DNA from: Sympetrum striolatum
Lineage: Eukaryota > Arthropoda > Insecta > Odonata > Libellulidae
NCBI GenBank assembly: GCA_947579665.1
Contig: CANPUZ010000058.1
Coordinates: forward strand, 705,980 to 769,979
Direction of reading: 5' to 3'
Length of the DNA stretch: 64,000 bases
Of the stretch, positions 55,929 through 64,000 are shown in pieces (positions within the stretch are counted from its first letter, which is position 1; every line of letters starts with the position of its first letter). Below the pieces are notes generated by a model. The model did no database searches, was not told the DNA's origin, and was given only the letters and a program-made list of their open reading frames with translations. The translations under genes and the position numbers were made by a program.

Positions 55929-56545
55929 TAGGACAGCCATCTTTGGTTAGAACAAATGAAAGATTTTAATCCGTTGTTGATTCGGTCGCATTCATTGTTT
56001 ACTTGGCAACAATAGGTTGCTAGGCGTAAAAAGAGACGAGGCTATTTGTGGTTTTCAAATAGGACAGTCAACTTTGATAGAAACTTATTAAGAATTTGAA
56101 TCCATTGTTGATTCGGTGACATTCATTGTTTACTTGGCAACAATAGGTAGCTATGCGTAAATAGAGACAAGGCTATTTGTGGTTTTTAAATAGGACAGTC
56201 AACTTTGATTAAAACAAATTAAGAATTTGAATCCATTGTTGATTCGGTCGCGTTCATTGTTTACTTGGCAACAATAGGTTGCTAGGCGTAAAAAGAGACA
56301 AGGCTATTTGTGGTTTTCAAATAGAACAGTCAACTTTGATTAAAACTAATGAAACTTTTGAATCCATTGTTGATTCGGTGACATTCATTGTTTACTTGGC
56401 AACAATAGGTTGCTAGGCGTAAATAGAGACAAGGCTATTTGTGGTTTTCCAATAGGACAGCCAACTTTGTTTAAAACTAATTAAAAATTTGAATCCATTG
56501 TTGGTTCGGTCGCATTCATTGTTTACTTGGCAACAATAGGTAGTC
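55929..56545. repeat. 131-bp satellite, about 4.7 units, alternating A/B
   Basis: TTGTTGATTCGGT recurs at 55974, 56105, 56236, 56367 and 56498, exactly 131 bp apart. Each unit contains ATTGTT-TACTTGGC-AACAAT, an inverted pair. Units alternate GTCGC / GTGAC / GTCGC / GTGAC / GTCGC after TTCG, so the evolving block is a 262-bp dimer. Confidence 0.95.
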
Positions 56546-56687
56546 TCACTAAGGAGTTCAGAAGTACCTCTTCATAGAAGCTGTCTTTTAAATTGTAACC
56601 ATCAGTTGCTAATATAAAATGCAACCCTCAGTTAAATATCAATTAATTCTTATTCTAATCACCGTTGTGTATATATTTATGTATATT

Positions 56688-56804
56688 CCGGTCGTGGAAT
56701 ATCGTATTAAAGTCGAATTTGAGAGAAATCAGACAAAAATGACGGAATATTTGTGTGATTTTGTGGGCATAAACAATTCCTTAACGACGAAGGTGATTGT
56801 TGAA
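56688..56804 (-). repeat. M1 fragment, TTGTTGAA end
   Basis: GGTCGTGGAATATCGTATTA to AACGACGAAGGTGATTGTTG; the B-box half is missing. Confidence 0.75.
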
Positions 56805-57419
56805 CATGCGTTTAAATAAACCAAATTTGGAGGAAGAATCCAACCTGGGATATTTATACTATACATTTTAGACGGTGTAATTCTCTATGATATATGATAA
56901 ACTATGCCTGCTCTGCTATGCTAGTCCTCTATAACTAATAATCAATTCATACTAAATAAACTCGTAAAATTCCCTCTATGAATTATAAAACTGTTTTCCT
57001 TTACGCCTGTGGAATTCATTCCGTGTAAAAGTTATTTATTGACCTAAAATCATGAGCGATGCGTCATTTTGAAGCTAATTCTCTCCCCATTCCAAACGTG
57101 GTCTTATATTTCTCCTACTATCACAATACATTCGCGAAATAAGCAAAGAAAGAAGTAGCTTACGTAACTTTCGTTTCTCCCGGCCTTGGCAACCTAAATT
57201 CCCATTGTTGCGTTCAATTCACCGAGCGCACAGCTGAATCCCGAGTAACGAAATTATGCTTTTGGTCGTAAAAGCTTTATTGATAAGCACTAGAGGCCCG
57301 GATGAGCGAGAGTGTAGTGTCGTATCAGTTGTCGTGGCGATCAGCTGTCGTAGCACTCAGTTGTCGTGGAACCGTATAGGTTTAGAACATTAAACAAATG
57401 TTGGTTTTGTATTGTTACG
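56805..57419. other. Unassigned sequence
   Basis: A short internal repetition near 57320-57370 (AGTTGTCGTGG, AGCTGTCGTAGC, AGTTGTCGTGG). No frame or terminus. Confidence 0.4.
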
Positions 57420-57690
57420 AATATTTAAGTTAAATATTTACTTTAAGTAATATATATGTAATATTCTGGTATATGCAGCTACAAGCTATAGCTACAACAA
57501 GAGGCTTACGGACAAAGAGGTCTTGAAGACGTGGTTACTTTTGCAGAATCGGAGATAATGGTCGTACGAAGTCAAGTACCGAAGGAAAGGAAATAAAGAA
57601 TCTTATTTTGGTCGCATTGGAATTGAAAGTGCGGGAAATTGGAGGAAAAAATACGATTAATTTCGTATAATTCGTGTGTTGTTGTTGTGC
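57410..57690. repeat. Right end of a minisatellite element joined to an M1 fragment
   Basis: 57418-57540 repeats the right flank of the minisatellite elements (TTACTTTAAGTAATATATAT..TTCTGGTATATGCAGCT). 57556-57680 is the middle of an M1 on the minus strand (AATGGTCGTACGAAGTC..AAGGAAAGGAAAT). The same flank/M1 neighbourhood appears around 54330. Confidence 0.6.
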
Positions 57691-57775
57691 GCAGTCACGA
57701 GCGTCTCGTTGGAGCATTTATTCTTCAATATTTCGATGAAATGGCTCTATAAAAGGAATCCACAAAAGATCAGCC

Positions 57776-58400
57776 ATGCAATTGAAGTGGACCTACAATT
57801 ATTTATCTAGCATTGTTGCAAATATTGGTATAGCATTGTTAAAAATATTTGTCCAGTGTTGTTACTAATTTTTGCCTAGTATTGTTACAGATATTTAACC
57901 TGTATTCTTACAAATATTTAACCTATAGTGTTACTAATATTTTTCTTTAATTGTTACTAATAATTATCTTTAATTGTTACGAATATTTATATTGTATTCT
58001 TACAAATATTTAACCCTGTATTGTTACAAATATTTATCTTTAATTGTTACTAATAATTATCTTTAATTGTTACATATATTTATCTTTAATTGTTACTAAT
58101 AATTATCTTTAGTTGTTACATATATTTAACCTGCATTGTTACAAATATTTATCTTGTATTGTTACGAATAGTTATCTTGAATTGTTACGAATAGTTATCT
58201 TGTATTGTTACAAATATTTAACCTGTATTGTTAATAATATTTATCTTGTATTGTTACAAATATTTAACCTGTATTGTTAATAATATTTATCTTGTATTGC
58301 TACAGATATTTAAGCTTAATATCGTTTAATATCTACTTTAAGTGATACTATATATATGTAATTTGCTGGTATGTGCAGTTACGAACTATAGTCTTCAACA
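57776..58400. repeat. ATTGTTACAAATATTTA minisatellite element, copy 2
   Basis: Starts CATGCAATTGAAGTGGACCTA and ends TTTAAGTGATACTATATATA then TTTGCTGGTATGTGCAGTTA. It carries about 22 units, with a sub-block TCTTTAATTGTTACTAATAAT absent from copy 1. Copy number and unit types therefore differ while the framing sequences are shared. Confidence 0.85.
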
Positions 58401-60213
58401 AAAGGCTCCAAAAAAGCCCTCTACGGAATAAGTCTTAGGACAGAAAAGCTCAATAAAAGGAATCCACGAAAGATGAATATATAAATGCGCCTCTTAGGAA
58501 TCAATCAGACTTGAATGAAGAGGCGTGATTGGCACTCTCTCCCCCCTTTCATGTGTGGGCGACGAAGCAAACCGCAGCGGTTTCACACACGAGTGTGGTT
58601 TCTCCCCCTTCTTCATAGCGGAGGGAGCGCATGCGTCTGTATATATATATATAAGTATGCGTGCAATCGCCCCTCTGTATATAACCGCCACGCCAATTCC
58701 GATTGCGGTGAAATTAGGAAACTATTATCTCAGCAGTTGAAAACAAAGTACTCTCGAATTTTATTTCGTACTGGAAAGTGTTATTCGTAAGCAAGGACTT
58801 AAGGACTTCATTAATAATCAAATAATTATTTCAAGAGCGTTCTTAATTAATAACAATGCTGAAGAACTCAATTAAAATTGCGAATGTTGAATTGAGAGTT
58901 GTAATTAAATTTGAAATTCGCAGATGTTTCCGGCACAAGGCGTATCTAAGACGAATAAATTCATTATTTGCTGTACTATTCCATAATTTTAGAGATTTCC
59001 TAAAGAACACGAAATCTATAAGTGTAGATTGAGAGGCTGTCGAAATAATTTCGTGTAAAAACTTATGAAATAATAATTTAAAATCTACTAATAAGTTAAC
59101 TCCTGGGAGATATGCCCCACCTAAGGAAATGACTTCATAACAATGACTTCGGCGATGAAAAGAATGTGAAACTGCGCGATATAATAGAGAATTTATCGGT
59201 TATCAACAGGATGTAAACGAATTTGGTTTAAAAACATTTTCAACTGAAATATTAACCTATTTCTGCACCCATGCATTTGGCCACATCTCCCGAGTGTCCG
59301 GGTGAGGACCTCTGCGGGAGAACTGAATTTAATCTGTAAAGCGTTTGTCATTTACAAAATTGTTAAACATAACTTAAAGTCAGTATCTATGAAAACGATT
59401 AAGTTGAATTTAAAACCTATTTTAAAGTTTAATTCGCAAATATTTTCGGAGGCACCTCTAGAGGCATATAAATAGCATAATAAGGCTTCGTCAGTCAGTT
59501 TTTTTGTTTGCAAGCGACGTCTTCTCACGCAGAAATTAAGTCGATTCAACCGAAAACAGATTTATGACAATTTCGACGTTTTTGTCGAGATTTCGAGGCT
59601 AAAATTCTCGCAGAAGATATCGTTTGACTTCGATAGCACCGACTGTTATAAATTCGAAGAGGGAGGGCTGTTTAGAGCAGTTTTATTGAGATATTTCGCA
59701 ATGAATGAATTGAATCGATTTATGTCTATTGTATATAGTTATTTGTTTATATTCGTAATAGAACTTGTCAAAAATGTACGGAATTAAAATTGAATTCGGT
59801 TACCGAAAAATATGAACAATCCCAATACGATATCTGATTGCTAATTAAAAATGTGTCGACTTTAATTCATCTTCGAAAATCAACTTTGCACTTAGGTCCA
59901 TGGCAACATAAGTAAACAAATTCAACCTCATTTTTGTATAAATGAATACGTAAATACCGGTGAAAATTCCCCTGTCAAAAATGACGGTATAACCATTAAA
60001 TTCAATTATCAAAAACACAAACAATCCCTTTGTTGGGTTGCGTAAATATTAAGTTAAAAAGTCATCGTTTGAAATTTTTGAAATACGCCGAATTTTTTGT
60101 TCAATTTCAAAAATAGTTTAAAAAATTGTTTTTTTTTTTAAGAAATCGAGAATGGCTTCATTCAGAACGATACTCTAGAAAAATCCACATTGTTGTGATA
60201 TTCGCTTTTATAG
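58401..60213. other. Unassigned sequence
   Basis: 58500-58700 is GC-balanced with overlapping frames on both strands and no signature. 58740-60210 is AT-rich without repeats I can phase. Confidence 0.4.
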
Positions 60214-60245
60214 ACTAGCGGAAGTTGATTCTCAAACCGAGAACC
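60214..60245 (-). mobile_element. Probable Helitron 3' terminus (minus strand)
   Basis: The minus strand reads GGTTTGAGAATCAACTTCCG then CTAG and T, matching the ends at 43088 and 1383 but with the hairpin reduced to GTT/AAC. The remainder of the element is not recognised. Confidence 0.45.
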
Positions 60246-60756
60246 ACCCGAGTTACCTAAAGTCGTGCGCTTCCCAGGTGTAGCGTTTTAGGGGAGTCGC
60301 CCAGTTGCTGACCGCGGCGACCGAGCGGCCGATCGCCGGGAAGGGTTTGTGCCCAACCCCCCGAAACCCCTGGCTTCGTTTAAGTTGAAAATCAAGCAAA
60401 AATACACCGACAAGGATTCGAATGCCTTGTAGCGCTAAGCAGAGAGGTCAGGAATTAAAACAACATGCTGTATCAGCTGCTCATTTGTTTTTTTGTTGTT
60501 CGAGCGAAGGTGAATATTAATTTGAAAGAAAGTTAACTGAGAAAAGGCACTTTTACTGTACATTTCTGTCGTGGATTAATGCATGGATACATATATACAC
60601 ACTAAAGATGGTATCTCATATAATAATCACCTTAGTGTATATATTTATGCATCCGACGTCAGTAACACCCGAAAGAAATACAGGGGAGAAATTTTCGAAT
60701 GTTAATTTCATGCACTTCCCGACATCATGGGATTATAAATTATTGGGAGTCGTTAA
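60246..60756. other. Unassigned, GC-rich at 60270-60370; type-C flank at right
   Basis: The GC block (GACCGCGGCGACCGAGCGGC) has no frame. 60710-60756 (TGCACTTCCCGACATCATGG) is the type-C flank that precedes M1, also present near 35040 in reverse. Confidence 0.45.
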
Positions 60757-61310
60757 AGGGCCAGTGGAGAGTTACATATTGACATTCCTTTGTCCTTAAG
60801 TATCCTTGGTTCGACTCTGGACGACTCGAATCGTCTCTCTCATAAGAAATGCACACAAAGTTCGTTTTGATCGATTGCAGACATTTTTTCTTTCGCGGAA
60901 TTAAATCAGAAATAATGGTCGTATTTAATCGAGATTAGTACCAAAAGAAAGGAAATTGAACGAAGATTCTTATTTTGGTCGTGGATTATCGTATTTGAGT
61001 CGAAATTAAGAGAAATCAGACAAAAAAGACGGAAAATTCGTGTGTTTTCGTGGGCATAAACAACTCCCTAACGACGAAGGTGATTGTTGAACTCGTATAC
61101 AAATATAAGGGAAAGATAATAAGAAATTTATAGAAGAACCGACATTTTGTGGCAATACAACCATTAGTAAGATTTGGAAAATTATATTTTAAAAATAAAT
61201 AATAAGATGAATATATTAGCGAGGAATAGTCCTAAATGGTATCGGGATTGGTTTTATATTTGGCCACTAAATTTGACTTTAATTCCGTCCTTGTTTAATG
61301 GCGAATCCAC
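60757..61310 (-). repeat. M1 module, type-C, with A-box-like site and tail
   Basis: AGGGCCAGTGG (60757-60767) lies 40 bases before the B-box GGTTCGACTCT (60808). The M1 body ends at 61092, followed by the type-C tail (AATATAAGGGAAAGATAATA..TATTTGGCCACTAAATTTGA) shared with 47620-47810. In the element's own orientation this is A-box, B-box, body, tail. Confidence 0.8.
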
Positions 61311-61642
61311 TGCAGATGAAAAAGTAGTGATTATAAATTTCTTTTAAGCACTGATCGCAAGAATTAAATCATTGTTCATTAAGAATTCGCGGAAGTTTCG
61401 TGTAAAATATTCTCCGCTCCGGAGCGTTTGAACATAGAAAAACCGAGGGCAAAGAGATGCATTGTCTCGCGGCGATTGTGGCACCATCTGCCGGCTGAAT
61501 AACGCGTCCGATCACCGAGAAATCACGGATGTGGTCAAGCTCAGTGACTCTTCACGGTTTTTCCATTCGTGACTTATATAACTTGAAATCCGTGTTGACA
61601 AATAGCTCGGAGCGAATGTAAATGTCAGGAAGTCACCGTTAA
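61311..61642. other. Unassigned sequence
   Basis: Balanced composition at 61410-61570 without a frame or repeat match. Confidence 0.4.
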
Positions 61643-61982
61643 AGGTCCAGTGGAGTATTAGACATTGATATTCATTTGTCCAGAATATCCTTGGTTCGAC
61701 TCTGGACGGCTCGAATCGTCTCTCTCATAAGAAATGCACGTAAAGTTTGTTTTGATCGATTGCAGACATTTTTTCATTCGCGGAATTAAATCAGAAATAA
61801 TGGTCGTACGAAATCGAGATTAGCACCAAAAGAAAGGAAATTGAACAAAGATTCTTATTTCGGTCATGGAATATCGCATTCGAGTTGAAATTGAGAGAAT
61901 TCAGACAAAAACTGCGAAATTTCTGTAAAATTACTTCTTGGTACACAAACTGTCCCCATAGCAACCAAGGTGAATGCTGAAT
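61643..61982 (-). repeat. M1 module, type-C, with A-box-like site
   Basis: AGGTCCAGTGG (61643-61653), stem GTCCAG (61679-61684), B-box GGTTCGACTCT (61693-61703) and CTGGAC closing the stem; the body runs to AAGGTGAATGCTGAATTGTT. The A/B spacing is within the range of tRNA-type promoters. Confidence 0.8.
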
Positions 61983-62135
61983 TGTTGTTATTTAATGTAT
62001 CATATAATTTAGGAAGAAATCTAAGTTAAGAAAGAATGGAATAATACTTTACTGGAAGTAAGTATGATAGGTTCATATACTGTTAGTAATTAATAATCGT
62101 AATAATGCCATGCTGGTTATTCGAAAACGAAAAAC

Positions 62136-62312
62136 GAAATTTCAAATAATTTTCTTTTATTCGGCCATTTTTTCTCTTTATATAAAATCCTGAAAAATAT
62201 CGCTGTCCGAAATGAGAATTCACATTCAATTTCCTCTTATTTGGTAATTGTCTCGACTTCCTGTGACCGATATTTCCAATTAAATTCTGTAAAAGTAACA
62301 AAGAACGCAACC
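62136..62312 (+). repeat. M1 fragment, middle part
   Basis: AATTTCAAATAATTTTCTTT to TCTGTAAAAGTAACAAAGAACGC; the head and B-box are missing. Confidence 0.65.
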
Positions 62313-62577
62313 AAATTTCACAACAATCTTATATATCCCTAACAAAATTATTATTAATAAATGATTATAAATAAATATATATTCCTGTTATTATAAATTA
62401 TAAATTCCTGTTATAATTTATTGTAACAGGAATTATATATTCCGTGCGTAAATTATATATTCCTGATAATTCCTTTCTCATTTCCATAGCAACATCCCGC
62501 GTTTTCATAACAACATGTTTACATCTCGTTAAATTGCAACCTTTTCATTAATCCTTGCATTATTTCCTACCGTTAAT
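62313..62577. other. AT-rich sequence with short inverted repeats
   Basis: ATATATTCCTGTTATAATT / AATTATAACAGGAATATATA-type inverted repeats at 62380-62470 form a local foldback. Otherwise unassigned. Confidence 0.5.
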
Positions 62578-62923
62578 TCGGTATGTACTTAAAATCCCCG
62601 TGTATTGTTGTGGGAAAGTGAATGTATCGGATTCAACAATCACCTTGGTCGTCAGGGGAATAAAGTTATTAACCACGACCAACTTTTACGTAAATTTTGT
62701 TTATTTTGCCCTATATCTCGTAGTTTATATTCGAAATCAATATTCCCCGACCAAAATAAGAATTTTTATTTAATTTCCTTTCTTTCGGTACTATTCTCGA
62801 TTTCGTGCGACCATTATTTATGATTTAAATTTGCAAAAGAAACAATGTCTGCAAGACATGACAACGAAATTTACGTGTATTTCTTATGGAAGCTTTTCCG
62901 AGAGACCTGGAGTCAAACCCGGG
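62578..62923 (+). repeat. M1 module with type-D flank
   Basis: Flank GGTATGTACTTAAAATCCCC then GTGTATTGTTG as at 505. M1 from 62628 (ATTCAACAATCACCTTGGTC) to a decayed B-box end GTCAAACCCGGG (62911-62923). Confidence 0.8.
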
Positions 62924-63126
62924 ACAATCACTGTATTAAAACCTAATTAATTAATAAACAGCATTATTCTTTTTAATATAAGGGTTATGTGAGCTAAGTT
63001 TGGTTTACATTTGTGGAATTGTTTGAAATGGAAACATGGATTAGCGTATATTTGCGGACAGCCAGAGGTAACAAGCCAACCATATTCATCAACGCAGTTT
63101 AGTACGAAGGTAAATTTCAAGCTATA
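62924..63126. other. Unassigned short spacer
   Basis: A 66-codon minus frame (62947-63147) without signature. Confidence 0.4.
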
Positions 63127-63958
63127 TAATTTCTTCTCCGGATTCATTCATATAGATAGATAGGATACTTATTCACAGGCTAAACCACAAGCGTCATTGA
63201 CTTGAAATTTTTACGGCGTATTGGCCATAACGTGTAACCGCCAGGATAAGTGAGACATCGATCATTCTCACCATGGGTTCGATTCCAGAGGGTCCCAAAA
63301 TCCCGATTTTTTCCATTTAAATGCATTGCTTTGATTTTCAAGAATTTTTAAAAAATACTTCCCGGATAGGTAGAGGATCAAAACTCAAGGAGCAGATAGA
63401 TATGGTCATGATCTATCGGAATCATAAATTACTTTCACGGAAAACATCCTAGGTTCGATGCTAGGACGATGCAAAAATCGGCCGTTTAAAATACATTGAG
63501 GTAGTTTTCCATTATTTTTTTGATGCACTTATCGAAATGATAGGAAGTTCTTGCTCAACTGGAAGATGTATATTAAGACTCGGCTTAAGATTAAATAATA
63601 CATAAGACCATGCTGTTCTTGGGTTCGATGCCAGAGCACATTACAATTTCTCACATAAGAAATATATGGGAAAAGTAGGACGTCGTTTGAGGCAGTTGCA
63701 GCCAATATTTCTGCTTGATTTTTCACACATAGTTAGGGATGGTGATCTTCTGTTGTGCTGCTTAGTAAGTATCACCAGGAAGACCTGGGTTCGATGCTGG
63801 ACAGTAAACATATCTCTCATTTAAAACATACTGGTTGAATTTTCCTAATTCTTTCGGAGTCTTTACCGTGAAGACAGACAGTTGACAATGTGCATACATA
63901 TATCTATATGTATTATATATTAAACCATTTGCTTGTAGTATGCAAGCGCATTTTACTC

Positions 63959-63992
<34 letters not shown>

Positions 63993-63993
63993 C
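63127..63993 (+). repeat. F2 element, most complete copy
   Basis: Start TTCTCCGGATTCATTCATAT; B-boxes at 63276, 63452, 63622 and 63788 (spacing 176, 170, 166). Unit bodies have GGCCATAACGTGTAACCGCC, AAATGATAGGAAGTTCTTGC and GAGGCAGTTGCAGCCAATAT. It ends with the hairpin GCTTGTA-GTA-TGCAAGC (63930-63947), GCATTTTACTCG and (TA)n to 63989. No coding capacity. Four B-boxes in one element is unusual for a polymerase-III-derived repeat. Confidence 0.9.
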
Positions 63994-64000
63994 GTTTGGC

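Overview
This window looks like repeat-rich, gene-poor nuclear DNA from an animal, most likely an arthropod. The signs are degraded non-LTR retrotransposon (LINE) reading frames, Helitron termini, a tRNA-derived SINE, short inverted-repeat elements and several tandem satellites in AT-rich DNA. No open frame is longer than about 200 codons, and I could not assign any exon to a host gene. The only recognisable proteins are LINE fragments, all broken. A run of exactly 200 N (27894-28093) shows that this is scaffolded assembly sequence.

Two interspersed repeat systems dominate, and both carry the internal tRNA-type (RNA polymerase III) B-box motif GGTTCGANNCC. M1 is a module of about 290 bp, seen here roughly 28 times in both orientations. 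Written B-box first, it runs from the B-box through 'CATAAGAAATGCACGTAAA' and 'CCAAAAGAAAGGAAATTGAA' to 'GTAAACAACYC...CTGACGACC...ATTGTTGAA'. M1 occurs inside two kinds of Helitron-like element (HelA, HelB) and in at least two other flanking contexts. F2 is an element of about 800-870 bp in which four B-boxes recur at 166-176 bp steps. It opens with 'CTTCTCCGGATTCATTCATA' and closes with a GCTTGCA/TGCAAGC hairpin plus (TA)n. Near-complete copies lie at 49083-49900 and 63127-63993; other copies are partial. A third family, F3, begins with 'TGACTTTCTCC' and contains imperfect tandem units that each carry a CCGGAAGT core.

Layout. At 1-9 kb are M1, Helitron ends, a G-quadruplex-bearing inverted-repeat element, HelA copies, F3 and a 600-bp inverted-repeat element. 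At 10-18 kb are a GC-rich island, a 21-bp minisatellite, a frameshifted LINE reverse transcriptase (minus strand), a 190-bp satellite with alternating A/B units and a 472-bp direct repeat. At 18-28 kb are M1, a conserved LINE 3' tail hairpin, a long inverted repeat (two arms of about 535 bp), and an F2 copy split by a SINE with a target-site duplication. At 28-38 kb are F3, HelB and HelA copies, a LINE nested in another LINE, F2 and a pogo-like element. At 38.6-52 kb is a domain of old, strongly diverged tandem repeats with 180-200 bp periods, interrupted by newer elements. At 52-64 kb are more M1 and HelA copies, two related minisatellite elements, a 131-bp alternating satellite and a final F2 copy.

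Organism and family names rest on recognising motifs by eye. Repeat boundaries are accurate to a few bases where a terminus is quoted and otherwise to roughly 10-30 bases.
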